From positions 10,373,042-10,437,041 of the forward strand of contig NC_037590.1 in NCBI RefSeq assembly GCF_003073045.1: a DNA stretch of 64,000 bases. The letters are read 5' to 3'. The notes under the pieces are model-generated. The model was not told the DNA's origin. It made no database searches and saw nothing but the letters and a program-made list of their open reading frames with translations. Shown here in pieces: positions 12,901 through 26,200 of the stretch (the stretch's first letter is position 1; each line of letters starts with the position of its first letter). A program made the position numbers and the translations under genes. The DNA is from Pomacea canaliculata. Its lineage: Eukaryota > Mollusca > Gastropoda > Architaenioglossa > Ampullariidae.

Positions 12901-13448
12901 TAGCAAACAAAATTGCATGGATGTTTAGAAGACATATTTATCCTAATATGCTTTTAGTAATCCAAGCTGTTTTTTAATTCATAGAAAAATTTGTCCTGAG
13001 AGTAAAAGACAGTATTTGTATCTGAAAAAGTAGAATATTTACCAATAGATTTAGCCCATTTCATTTTTAAAAAAAATATGATTTCTACTTTTAAAGTTCA
13101 TGAGTACCCTAGTGATTACTGGTGCAACAACTGCCCACTATGATAATATAATCATTGTGCATCTGGAATGGCCTGTCTGAGAGCATTATTAATAATGTTT
13201 AGTGACAGTGTGCATTACTTTTCTCATTGCTCTGAAGTTTTTGATGTTCTGAACTAATGATAAACACATGTAAAGATTACTACCCCATTATAGATATCAT
13301 TTATAAAGATTTTCTTTTCCAGTATGGAGGTGACATATCTAGGAAAATGAAACTTCTGAAGCGCCAAGCAGAGGGCAAACGCAAGTTGCTTAAAATAGGA
13401 AACATTGATATACCTAAAGATACTTTTATCAAAGTTCTTAAACGGTGA
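3942..13448 (+). CDS. GUF1: GUF1, mitochondrial elongation factor 4 (LepA-type translation GTPase)
   Basis: Exons: 3942-4053, 4293-4441, 5258-5338, 5489-5650, 5866-5930, 6349-6461, 7697-7787, 8064-8199, 8622-8731, 8919-9046, 9251-9321, 11169-11270, 11483-11533, 11611-11744, 12318-12363, 12603-12815, 13323-13448. They total 1890 nt in one frame, stop TGA. G-domain motifs are all present: AHVDHGKST (G1), ERGIT (G2), DTPGHVD across exons 2-3 (G3), NKID (G4) and SAK (G5). The LepA-specific C-terminal domain follows, ending [20 protein letters not shown] and [11 protein letters not shown], as in human GUF1. EF4/LepA proteins act on mitochondrial ribosomes, remodelling stalled or mistranslocated complexes on the matrix side of the inner membrane. 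Intron 1 uses a GC donor. Introns 6 and 11 contain LINE debris. The N-terminal exon is treated separately. Confidence 0.93.
6721..6749. repeat. Poly-T tract beside the LINE fragment
   Basis: A T run of over 20 bases, preceded by CTCTC, lies just left of the minus-strand LINE fragment. In that orientation it reads as a 3' poly-A and could be the LINE tail. Confidence 0.5.
6810..7560 (-). mobile_element. Decayed Jockey-like LINE fragment (RNase H end)
   Basis: Within GUF1 intron 6 the minus strand reads, with frameshifts and stops, the pieces [29 protein letters not shown] and [12 protein letters not shown]. These correspond to the RNase H domain (TDALSVLQAL..., HCGIPGNEXADXLAKEG) and following linker of Jockey-clade non-LTR retrotransposons seen in molluscs and other invertebrates. 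No intact frame is left, so it is a dead 5'-truncated copy antisense to GUF1. Confidence 0.65.
9480..10990 (-). mobile_element. Decayed CR1/L2-like LINE with reverse-transcriptase remnants
   Basis: GUF1 intron 11 (1.85 kb) is largely a minus-strand LINE. Recognisable RT pieces in order are [11 protein letters not shown] (about 10940), [20 protein letters not shown] (about 10440; NYRPVSNLPFLSKVLERV in live elements), [12 protein letters not shown] (about 10100; the FADDTQLY active site with Asp changed to Asn) and [16 protein letters not shown] (about 9990). Stops and frameshifts are spread through it. The segment 9480-9880 would be its 3' UTR. The changed catalytic box and the broken frames show it is inactive. 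Confidence 0.7.
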
Positions 13449-13480
13449 TAATAGTGTTTAATAGAAATATAATTCACTTG

Positions 13481-13486
13481 AATAAA
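13481..13486 (+). terminator. GUF1: Poly-A signal of GUF1
   Basis: AATAAA lies 33 nt after the GUF1 stop codon, which would give a very short 3' UTR. Confidence 0.5.
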
Positions 13487-14269
13487 TTGGTTTTAATAAT
13501 ATAGATACCTCACGATAGCTGTTGGAACAGGTGTATTTGTTTTGACAAACTTGTGGACAAAGCAAGTTTCACCTATCTGGCAAATGTCTATGCCATTTTG
13601 TGTTAAAATCTCAGCATTATGCATTATGTTTAGTGATCTTCAAATGATTGTATATAAATAATTTTGATAATTTCTAACATAGAATTATGTGGAAAGGAAG
13701 TCTATAATATCAGCATATTGCTGCTTGTGCCACCAAGATGTATAGTACAGATAAAGCATCTGATGTTTGTTATTTAATCTGATCAGTTCTGACAAAGAGT
13801 TTTTACACAGTACAGTTCTCAAATATAAAAATCTAGTTACTACAAAATGGAAGTGGAGATTATACATACCTGATGTACATTCTGAGCAAGACTTCAACAG
13901 ATTATAAGTCTATAAAAGCAAATGTATGAACATACAGTATATGAGAAAAGATTTACATGACTGTTCTACGCCATCATAAAAATATCACTGTAAATTACAG
14001 ATTCTAATGCCTATTTTTATTGCAAAAAGTTATGGGAATGTAAGTGAGGTGATGGTAATCTTTACTATTGACAGTGGCTTTTTGTGGTTTGCAAGTGAAA
14101 GGGAGAGGGATTTTTTGCACTTATAACAATTTTCACACAAACATGTACTGGTCTTGATTATGAATAATTCTCTCTTACATCACTCTTTTAAATAAAAAAA
14201 TCTGATTGCTTAAGAAAACATTTGCATCATGATTGAAGAATAAGGGTGAGATTCGGGAAAACTGAAAAC
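13487..14269. other. Convergent GUF1/PGAP1 intergenic region
   Basis: About 0.8 kb between the stop codons of two convergent genes. It holds the likely 3' UTR of PGAP1, read leftward, with a minus-strand poly-A signal at 14016-14021. No other feature is visible. Confidence 0.6.
14016..14021 (-). terminator. PGAP1: Possible poly-A signal of PGAP1
   Basis: AATAAA on the minus strand (TTTATT on plus), about 250 nt past the PGAP1 stop. Confidence 0.4.
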
Positions 14270-17200
14270 TTATTCATCTTTGGCGCGATCTTTGTTGGCA
14301 CGAAGGATAACCATTCCTGGCAGTGAAGCAACTGCCACAAGCCCTAACACCAGATGCACAGCTGCATTGATGCGGTATATATGGATCAAACAAAAAGGCA
14401 GCATTATAACAGAAATTAAATATATAGTCCACCTCATTCCCACTGCAACACTGTAGCTGCACAGACAGAAAAGAAATTGTAGTCAAGTCTCTGCGATCAG
14501 TTAATATAACTGATTTCCAGTGAACATGCATAGCATACAAATAATTGTATGACTTATATTAATCCTTTCATTAAACTATTTAAGTCATATTCTTTTTTTT
14601 TTTTTTCACTACTAATTTATGAATGATTTATAAGTACATTCATTAATGGTGTGAGTAAAGGAGAGAGATTGAGTGGCAATGTGAATGAGTACATGAGTAG
14701 GTGTTACATGTGAATTCTTGTGCAGAAACCAAGTCAAAACTGTCAAGTGTTCCAATGTAAGAGAAAACTATTTAAAATGCCTTGTTGATTTTACATTAAT
14801 ATTACATCTAACCTTTCTTGGGGAAAACTGTCTTTCAACAGCAGAACAGCTGCCAACATTGTTGACAGAAATCCACTAATCCGACTTGGGTCATCTAACA
14901 ACTGAAATGATGATCTGCAAGCAGAAACCAGTCCAACATTTTATTTCTTCTCTTACTGAGGATCCACAACCGTGTGGTTAGTGCACCTTAGGGAAGACAT
15001 AAGGTTGAGGCAGCAGGCAAAATTCTATTTGTTCCACTAGCAGTGACTGAGTGGGTGATCAATCAGATTAAGGCAGAAACATAAGGAGCCTGGGCTCTGT
15101 CAATAAGCCAAGCCCTGAACCTCTTACCATTAATGGATTATGTACTCATGGTCACTAGGTTATAGGCCCTTTCTCTTTTAGCTAGGACCACAGACATGCA
15201 TAGGTGGACTGCTGTCTGTCTGCCGAGACCAACATTTAGCCTCTTGTGAAGTTCTCCGCTGTTATTCCTGGCAAGCCTAAACAATGAATGTGACTAAACT
15301 GGAAGCTTTTGTATACACCAGCCTCGTTAAAGTAGTTAACTGGAAAAAATTGTCTGCAAGTTCCAGTAATACATGTTCATGCTAGGACTGAGGACCAGCA
15401 AGGAACATTTTGCCTTGCTTCTGCTGGTAGAGGAAACTTTAGTAAGTTGTTGATCGATACAAAGCAACCAGCTCTGCACACACATACACATCATCATATC
15501 TCTGATTTATATCTATCAACAACTTGAAAAAAAAAATTCTCTAGCCTTAATACATCCAACAATGAAAAGAAGAAAAATACATACCGTAGATGGACACCTG
15601 TAGCCCAAACAACCAAAGCTGGAGCATTAATGATAATCAACCACATGTATATCAGTGCCAGAATAAAGTAAATGTTGTATTTGGACCACTCAGTCTTCAT
15701 TCCATACTTGGCAGAGACATAGTACAATCTCATCACCTAAAAAAACAAGGGAGCAAATGAGTTTCGAAGACAGACAATTTTAAATCATAGACAATGATTG
15801 TAATATAATTTTAAAACATTTTCACTTATTACTCAATACCTAGGTGGCAGTTCCATTTTATTCATAAAAAGTAACTCTTAATAATACCTGAGCGTTAGTT
15901 TCGCACGTGAGTAGTATTATTCCCTCATGATTCTCAAACAGAAATCTATAGATTCTTAAGAAAATTTGAAGTTTCCTAGCCGTAATACCATTTGTAAATG
16001 GTTTGCCAAGATGCCAATGCTAACATTTACAACAGTGACAATTCACAAGAGTAAAAAAAATATATTCCTGAAAAACTAACTCAACATGTACTACGCGTAC
16101 TCAGAAAAATGAATTTAGAATCTATTTATTTACCTTTGCAATTAAAAGGATGTAGGAGATACAAATGCCTATAGTTCCACACACTGACAATGCTACCAAA
16201 ATGGATACAAGATTTAAAGCCAACTGGAATGCTCTGCCAAAATTTAGGAAAGTCTGTGGTACCCTGTCAAGAAAAAAGATACATTATAACAGTAATAAAT
16301 GTTGAAATATCAATTTTTCAAATCAGTTTAGCACTTTTTATCAGTTTCTGTTAAATATGATTCACTAAGCCACACTATCTACAAAAAATATAACGGGACA
16401 CCTTAAAAGATCGGTTTATGCACTAAACTCCATGCAAATGGAACAATACCAAAAACATGCTAGTCCTATCAGTCGGCTGAAAGCAGCAAAGCCATAGTGG
16501 GCAATGTAGGTGTGCAAAATTGTGATGAACCAGGCTGACACACACAACATCATTGGTAGAAGCTGCAACCACAGCTCTTTCTCTACCAGCTCATCAATGT
16601 CATCTGGTGGTACTCCAATGTTGCGTAAAATTCTCTTTACTGGTTTCAAGCTGCACAGCACATAAAATTTGCAGAATTAGAATGTGTTTAATTAGGAGTT
16701 AGCACAATGTTGTAAAGTATAACAATACTGTAGTACTATTTTACTGTTCTTACATGTGCTATTGTATGCTGTGTTTCATGAAGACATCAGAAAGAAATTA
16801 GTATGGTGGCAAAAGTAGTAAGCTAATGATAGCATAACAAAATACCTTTCACACACAGCTTTATCCAAACTTCATGAGATAATTTAATTCTGCGCCAAAC
16901 CATGCAGAAAAAAAATTCTACTTTTCTTTTCTTTATCATTTTCTACATCCAGTTATACTTATACAATTCAACAAACTACCATCATTCAAGCACTTTTGGA
17001 ACATTTAGATCTGTATAAACAGTGATAAATAAATCTGGAAAAAGCCAAACATCTCTTATCACAATGTCCAGTGACCCAATTTGACAGGTGTCCTTGATGA
17101 ACTTACATTGTGGAATCTCTTTTAGCCTCTTGCTTTAAATACTGATACCTTTTTAACATACACAGATTAGCGTTTCTAAATGCTTTTAATAATTATGGAC

Positions 17201-20200
17201 ATTTTTTTTGTCCAATGTGGGGAAAACTTTCAAGTGCCTAGTCTGCCAGCTTTCCTTAATTTGTATTAAACATCTTACAGCAAATACAGTGATAAATAAC
17301 TTCTGTTTACTCTTCCTCTTCTCTCACTGCTTCTCTTCTGCTCTATTCTTAGTGGTTGTAAAATTATATTTACATTAATATATCGATCAATATTCATTTC
17401 TCATTAGCCATTCATCTTGCCCGATTTAAGAGAATGAAACAACTACCTACAATTATATGTCTGGTGACAATTTCAAACGTTTATTTTGGTTGTTAAGTTA
17501 TGAAACTACACATAACATGTAAGTTAAAATTATAACTTTTAAATAAATTAAAATTTTAATAAAACAGTCAATAAATGTTTTTTTTTTTATTAAATCAGAC
17601 AAAAATAAATACATTAATATTAGGAGCAAAAGCCACTTACTTTGCAGCTGTATGAAGAATCATGGCCACTGGCACAATATAAAAGGGTCTTGAGAATTTA
17701 AAAACAGCATCAGGCACCCACAGACACTCTCCTGTTGTAAAAGATTTAACATTAGTTGCATTAAGGTGGGATTTTTATAAATCAAGATTGCACTATATTT
17801 AATTGTATATTTAAAGTATTCAACTGGTTCATTATCTTTCACTCAAACATGTGCATGCACACACACAATATGCCATGATTCGCCTAACCTTTAGCAAACG
17901 ATGGCAACTGACCCCCTAACGCCAGGAGCAGGACACACACAAAACAGACTGGCAGGAGATAAACATAGAAACGGACAAACTGAAACAAAAGAAACAAAGA
18001 TATTTATCTCTGATTATTTATTGTCTCAATAAACCGTGTAGAGCTGATAGTGGAAAAACAGAAAGGCGTGGAGCAAAACCTGCATGCTTTTTCCACCTCA
18101 CCAAAAAAACGCACACAAAATTAACAAATGATAAACTATGCAACTGGAGACCTTTGTGCATAACAGATCGAAGGAACCAGCCTCTCTCTAGTGCCCATTT
18201 AAATGCCTACGTTTTAAAGCCTCCCCTGGTAAGTTCTGCCTCCCGTTCTGCCTCCGTTCTAGACTTCACGCTCTCATGAATCTCTGCCGCAAGATCGATA
18301 GCTAAAAATCAATCTGTCATACAGGGCTTGCAGGCACCCCAAGAAACGGCGGATGTCGCACAGCGCGATCTCCCGGCTACCAGTTTTGGGGAGGTTGTCG
18401 AACAGCGTGCAAGGTTAAGTGTTTTTCCCTGTTAGTGTACCCCTAACACGTCTCATTTACGCCATTAAAAAATCGATTTGATGTGCGTCTCTTAAACTTC
18501 CCACATGACATGCACTAGTTCGACACTTTACTAACTTTGCTCTTACCTACGTACACCTAACACACTAAAGGAGTCGAGAGGCGGGGTTAAGAACGACTGA
18601 AGCAAACTGCACACACACTCATATCAGAATGCCATCCACACACGTCTGCATGCCCGGGTCTGAGACCACAAGATGGGCCTAGCAATGTAGACAGCTGAAC
18701 GGTCCAACCTTGGACCTGGCCCACCTTCTACCGCCACGCCCACAACATCCCCCGCCCAACTGCAGTCTGACTACAAAAGTACAGTTACAGCTGCGGGTGG
18801 GGGTAGGTAAAGGCGATGTTACTGGCCATACAAAGCCGCGGCACGTGTCGTAACAGGTTTGAGAAGGACAATAATTAGCGATCGAAACGCACCACTCTAC
18901 CAGCTCCCCTGCCGCCAGTACGGTGGGGAGAGATGGCGAGAAAGGGGTCTACTTCAGCAACTTCTCTGTGAACTTTCCTGTCTCGGCGAGGATAGTGGAG
19001 CTGGTAGGAAAGCTTCTGGTCGCTCCAAGATTTTCGATAACCCTGGCATTTATTGGTGGGTATATTTAATACTTTATTATTCTTTTGAAGCGCTATTCTC
19101 TCGTGGCACCCTTGGGATACAGGCGACACTGTTTAATAATACTTTCTTAATTTACTGGAAACATATATTGCCGCAGTATCCCTGAGACACAGGTAAACAT
19201 ATTAAATACTTTCTTTTACTGACGCTAAGAGTTATGCCGGCACTGTCACTTCAGTGTGTTTCACCGAAAGGTGTTTATCCAATGCCAGAAGAACCAGTAT
19301 TTAGATAATCCGGTTTTTGTATTCTAAAGTCGATTCGTTCAATTCTAACTGGAATTTCTACGCCACATCATAGTCGGGTAACATATGCCTCATTGCTTTA
19401 CATTTAACGAGGTGCAAATTGTTTTTCTAAGATTAACTTCTTTCTGTGAATGGTGATGTTTGTAAACATATATCTCGTGAACATATAAGGGGGAAGGGTA
19501 ATTCGCCCAGATTTGAGGAAATAGTGCTTGTGCTGATCTTTACCCACACACCCTCCCAATTTAAAATAAGGGGGATGCACAGATCAATGTCAGTTAATTA
19601 GCATCGTCCAGAAAATCTGCAAGATGCAGGGCGTTAATTGTCGCTTGTATCACAAATTACTTGAATCTAAACAGTTGTAGATATGCAGTGCTGTAATATA
19701 TTGTTTACTTCTGTACGGTGCAAACAAGGATCGAGAAACATCGACAGAAAATTTGGCTTAGAAGACAAAACTACGAATGTCACCTTGTAATCTAAGTCTG
19801 CGAACGCGTTAATTTTTTTTTTTTTTTTTTTTTGCTTCACTGATCACATCTGTGAAAGTCTTTTCAAGTGCTGTTCCTGGAAAATCTAAGTTCGGACATA
19901 AACAGGTGCACAACCAAGGTTTCTGCTACAATAAATCAATCTCTCGTGTTGAATTAGGAGGAGGGCTACTCCCGTTAAGAAGCCGTGGCGGAAGGGTGTG
20001 TATTGTAATGTGTCATTAACGCTCCAATATTGGTAGGAAAACGATCTTCGCCCATCGGACAAACCCCCAGACGATGGTTGTGGCGTCGTTAGAGGCAGAG
20101 AGTGAATGCAGATCATCAACATTAGAACATACAGTCAGCGGTGACGGGCAGGACAGCCAAACAATACTAAGAATAATTACAAATCATTCCGGCAACTGGT

Positions 20201-23200
20201 AAATACTGCTAATCATAACAGTTGTCACGGGTTGTTTTGTTTAGTTACAATACAAACCTGTGCATAACACTGTACAAGTTCATCTACTTTTACCGGAGTG
20301 GCCTTAGTGAAAATAAAAAACAATAAACACAACACAAAAAAATGTAGGGCTCAATAGTTGGAACGCTTTTTGCCCAGTGCATGACGTATCTTAATATAGA
20401 AATGACGCAGATCTGGCGATTATCGACGGCATGGTGTATCGATGAATGTTTAGCCACTCTCTCTCTCTTGTACCCCGGGGTTCCGATAGTGATGCATGGC
20501 CGTCGTGTCGTCATCTGAAATGGATCGGTGGTTACGTTATACTCAAAGGCTCTGGGTGGCTATAGCCGATAAAACGGGTGACAAGAGCCCCGACCCCGTC
20601 TTTGGCAAGTCAGTAAAACCTGGTCAGGGTCCGCGGATACGTGATGGGACGTCTCACTGAAGTGGTAGTCACTGACAGAGTACTAGCGATTAATGCCTTA
20701 AATGGCATGTCCTCTCACTGCCTATACTACCATATTATTAGAAAATGATTTGTCTGCTGTCTAAATGGTGAGAGTTCTTTTTCGCTTCCCTACTTCAGGA
20801 TGTATGTCACCCTGAATAATTTTATTAAGCCGTCATGATAGAAGTTTTAGTGATTTGACTGAATTTCCCAAAACAATGCCTGGTGGACACTTCCAGTGAA
20901 GAAAAGAATCAAAATGTTGTGATTCATCTAGAAAAGAACAGCATAACAGTAAGCTGTTACACACTAGTCACCACCCGTAAGCAGCCAGATTCCCCAATGC
21001 AGCACTAAATGGAATGACCTCCCTCAAAGGACCAATACCTACCTCTCAATATGCAACAAATACTTTCAACAGAAAGGAAAAATTACCTTAGAGAAAATAT
21101 TTCACTTCAGTTTTTAGGCACATAAATTATGTGCTAGCAGCTAGCACAATGTATGAGACAGCATATCTGTTTAAAAAACAACAATGTTTTCAACATATCA
21201 AAGTGATTAATTTTCCTTCAGGTGTTGGGGGAGACAAAGGGTTAATATTTAAACCTTTTGTTGTGTTGATTTCTTTTCCAGGCAGTGACATGTTTGACAA
21301 ACTAAAGGCCAGCCAACACATCCTTAAGTGAGAAGTCATCTTGCAAAAGAGCTACAAATAACTATGGACTTTAACATTTTCCTTGCAGACAAGAACTGTT
21401 GAAAGAACTGCATAAGTGTTTATTATTCTTCCTAACATTATAAAATGTGTATTATAACAATAAAAATTCAGAACTAGAGAACTGTAATCTTTATAGTAGG
21501 TAATGTGTAATGTACATAAAAATGGAGTGTAACTGCAATATATAAAAGATTCCTATACTGATTGCATATACTGATGGTAGTTACAGTTCGCTATGAATCA
21601 AGTAACACTAGCTCATCACACTGCAATCACAGACTGGTGTATTTGGTCTAAACTTAAACAAGAACCCTACAGAAGTGGGGCATTCATCCAGAATGACAGC
21701 TATAAGATGACAGCAGAAAAATATGACTCAGTCAGCAAATGGTGTACAAATGTTAATGAATTGTTTATACGACCTGTAAAGAAAGATTCACCAGCACTCT
21801 TTCGACGGTTTATTGTCTCCAATGCGACATTTGCACATAAAAAATCTACCACCCAACCAATCTGCAAGACAGTCTCTGCATGTTATGCTAATACCATAAA
21901 AATGGGTGCCAGCAGTGCAGTCTTGAGTGGTAGAGCAAAGGTTGCAGGTAAATCTATCAATGGCCAAGAGATAAATAGGCATTGTGTTCACATACTGCTT
22001 GGCAATGCTACATCTGCTAAGATGGATGATGTAGCCAGGTTCCATAAGGAGGAGGAAAAAACTGTGTACTTGAAGATACAGCCAGAGAGGAAGCAAAAAT
22101 TATCAAGTGGCTGGACAATTAATAGGCCAATGCTTTACTCTGCTCATCCATCTCTGACTAGTCAACTCTCCCCTGGAACTGAAACCAAGGAACCTATCCT
22201 GTCTCAAATGGCATCAGCAACCATGGCTGACAGCATAGGAACTGAATGTTACACTAATCTTATTGACTCTAAGTGGGCCACCAAAGACATGACTTTTCAC
22301 ATCAGTCATGTGCATTCATGTGAACTTGAGAGTGCAGAGGAGAGTGAGCAAGAGCAGGCAACAAAGGATGATGATAAATGGATTTCCCAAGCTACAAATC
22401 CAGTGATATTAGACAGGTCTACTTCTAATAGTATTCTAAATGTTCTCTCTGTGGACGACTGCAGGATGTCCATGAGGTACCGTCCCACAAGAGTGGTTCT
22501 CAGCCAACAGGACATGATGGTTTCTAGACCACTGCATACTGATGAAGAGGATTCATCAAATGTTAATGTGTGTGCTGTCACCAAGCATCAACAGGCTGAT
22601 CACACTCCATTTCGAGTTAGCAGAGTGTCAGGACAAACCACACTTAGTCCATCCACATCGCAACCTCAAACTGCTTACAACCAAAAGCCCTATCACAAGC
22701 ACATGGGACTAGCAATCACAGAGGATGTTCTGTGCTCATCATCTGCTGCTGTGGAACGTGCCTTTGATGAGATGCTTGGCAAAACATTTAGCACCAGAAG
22801 TGTGGACAGACCTCACACCAACCGTCATCACAACCTGCTCAACAAAGCACATTCAGTCTGCCATGGTCAGACCCGGCGCTTTGGCCAACTCAATCGTTTT
22901 CTGAGAGAAAGCATGTGGAAGCTTGTTGAGTCTCAAAGGAATAAAACTATGAAGACTTAAACTGTGAAGGAAAAGAACTTGGAAATACCTGCAGGGAAAA
23001 GTGGACAAGAATATTTTGGTCTTAACACTTTGTTGGATTTGTAAGAAACAATTTTTAATGTCCTGTAACTACCACAATATTTCGAACTATGTATAAGCAT
23101 GCCTGTGAAGACAGATTGGTGCTTATGGTTGTCATCAACTTAAAATGATTTAGCTGTGGATACACAACTGCATCAGCCTTTGTGGGTATGACTGTTTTTA

Positions 23201-26200
23201 TGTGGGCATGCATTACCTTATTTGTGTATACATGTTTGAGTGACAATGACAATTTCTTTATTCTGTAGGCTTGTGTCCATAACCGATGTTGGGGGAGTGG
23301 CATGGGGGGCAAGGGGGAGAATCAAATTAAAGTACAAAATACATAAATACAGTGCCCTTACTTCATTAAAATTATAAGATACATTAAATTGTTACTAACA
23401 ATATCAGTAATTTGAAAATATTTAGACATCTCCTTGCTAATAATATGGATAAATGATACTGAGAAGGATACTTACAGAATTTTTCAGGAATGTGTAGCTG
23501 TCGTAGTTCTTTGTATTTTGGGCAAATGAACACAAAATATAACTTAAGTTTCTTTACAATTGCAATGGGAGCATTTTAAAGAGGCATTGGAAAAACTGCT
23601 ATAACACTGCGTACCTTTGCTGCTAAGTCATGAGGCTTGAGAGAACAGCGTGTTGACAAAATTATTATTAGACATTTATAACTATTAATTATTTCCAGTT
23701 TTACACCATTGTGATGCCATTCTTCTTTTCTAGCAACATGACCCCCGTTCCTGAAAATGATCACATTAGATTTCTTTATATTTACAGCTAGGTCCAAGTG
23801 CTTTGTTTTCTATATAAAATATTTAATTGGCTTTGTAAGCCAATCACTGTATCATAAAACAGAGAAATGTTGTCTGCAAATAAAAGGAGAAATAACTAGA
23901 TTAACTCTGAACCAAGCTGAATACCATGTAGACCCTCTGCACAGATTTTGTTTGTGAACTCATTAATAAATAGTGAGAATAATGCATGACTACATATTCC
24001 CCTTGCTTCAAACCCCTAGGACATTCAAAGTAGTCTGTCAGAAGTACCCTCACACAAACTCTAGCTTTTACTACATCATACATGCTCTTAATCTGCCTTG
24101 AATACCAAATGTTTTATTAAAATTGATAAATGCTACATATAACTTTTTATGATGTTGAATTTTTTTTTTTGTATAATAGCAACTAATATGAAAATGTTAT
24201 CTATTGTACTCTTCTAAAACCTGCTCCTCACCAACAGTTGGGCGGTCCTGTGGTGTAACGGTTAACGCCTGTCACCAATACAGTGAAGGTTGGCTGTCCT
24301 GGGTTCAGCTCAGGCACGTTGTTCTTTCTCTGCAAGTGGCATCTGTTTACAGGCTGGCTGCCTTGCCGTGATATAGCCTTCGTTGCTGGCTCGGCGTAAA
24401 ACACCAATCCCCCCACCCTCACCAACAGTATTATTATGTTCAATCCACCTAGTAATCCTTTGATTCAAAATACAACTATAAATCTTACCACATATGTTTA
24501 AGAGGGACATTCCTCTATAATTATCAGAATTATTTCTTTCTCTTTTTTTATGAAATGGATGAATACTGTCTAGTATGAGTGTGTGTGTGTTTGAAAGAGA
24601 GGTATTCAGTTGGTGTTTTATGCTGTCAGCAACAAAGCCTGGTGATATAAAATTGCCCCATCCAACAAGAAAGAAATGTGAGGTGGGTGAGATCTGAACC
24701 CCAGACACATGATGTTTGCTGTCTTGGTGGCACTCTTAATGTAGTGCCTCTGATCACCCTTACAGAGGAAAAAAAACTTGTTATTTAGCCACTAGGAAAA
24801 ATTGACGCTGACAAATATAAGAGAGCTAGTGTTACTATGGAGGATACAACGGATAAAAGAAATTTCAAAGGTTTATTACCTGACCAATGCTGCTGCCAGG
24901 AGACATCACCAGTCTCAGCTGATACTGGCATCCAGGATGGAGATACATTTCCAGGTGGGCCTCTGAATGTTCATACTGCTGTTGTTCAGATGCAGGTAGC
25001 TGACGTGGTGTCTGCAGCTTCACTGGCAGCATTCCAACCTCGCCATACCTGTCATCAGAAGCATATTTATAAAATGTCAATTTCATTTTTAGATTTTATG
25101 AAAAAAATTATGTTACAAAATGCAGAGCCAAACTAAACTGCCATAAACATCTCTTTCAAAGATCTCTGCGTTTCTACCTCAAAATAAGATGAAATCAATT
25201 TATCTAGCAATCATTCTGACAGGTTTAATGTGGAGCATTAAAGACCTACGGACCATAAAAAAACTCAATCAAATTATGATGCTACAAAAGAAGTAACAAA
25301 CTGTGTGTTCAAGTATTTTTTCTTTTTTTTAAGATATTAAAAACCACAAAATTTTTGAAACCTTACTTTGCAAAATGGTATGCATCTTCATGGCTCCAAG
25401 GCACATTCAGCCTAATAACACTTCCTTCATACATGCCTTTACAGACATAAAAATAATAATACTGAAAAAAAAACCACTGAATGAAACCCAATCATATTCT
25501 AACAAATGAATCTCTTGCACACTTTTCTCTTTGAGAGAAAATTCTCTTTTTTTAGCACAATACACCTATATTGCAAAAAAAAGGTCAAAATATTTTTCTT
25601 CAGATGCATTTCGCTATCTTGACATCTGGACTAACTTATTTGACATCGAGATTGACCAAACTATGGTCTCAGAATTCATCAATCTGGATTATTAAGACTC
25701 ACAATTGCAGTAAACAATGTTGTCAATTCAGTGACATATGCATGAAATAAATTTTGTCTGGCATGGTGATGGTAACAACTCTTTACAAATCATGCTAAAG
25801 GCAACACATCTTTTCCTCTTTGTTTTTCTGTACATGCTGAAAAATTTTGTTTATTGTAAGACAGGAAAAAAAACAAACCAACAAACAAAAAGGGTTAAAA
25901 AAAACCCGAGGGAATTGTATTCACAGACTTGATAACAGTTTAAGGCCAGACACCGGTCGAAAAAAAAAAATTTTTTTTTTCACGGATAGCGCGATTTTTT
26001 TTATATCAGCTATTTAGCCTTGAATGAAGTTCAAAAAAATGGTTTTTACTGCCTCGTCGCGCTATCGGTTGCCATGGAAACAATCCAAAATGGCGCCAAA
26101 ACAAACAATTTTAAAAGCTAAAACTTCTTCAATTTTGTGAGTAGACTCAAAATTCTTTTTGAAATAGTTACCTAAAAGACAGATCTACATTTCTATTGAT

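Noticed and set aside
19886..20514. Minus-strand ORFs of 74-78 codons in PGAP1 intron 17
   Set aside because: No match to the PGAP1 family, no suitable splice sites, and no recognisable transposon motif.
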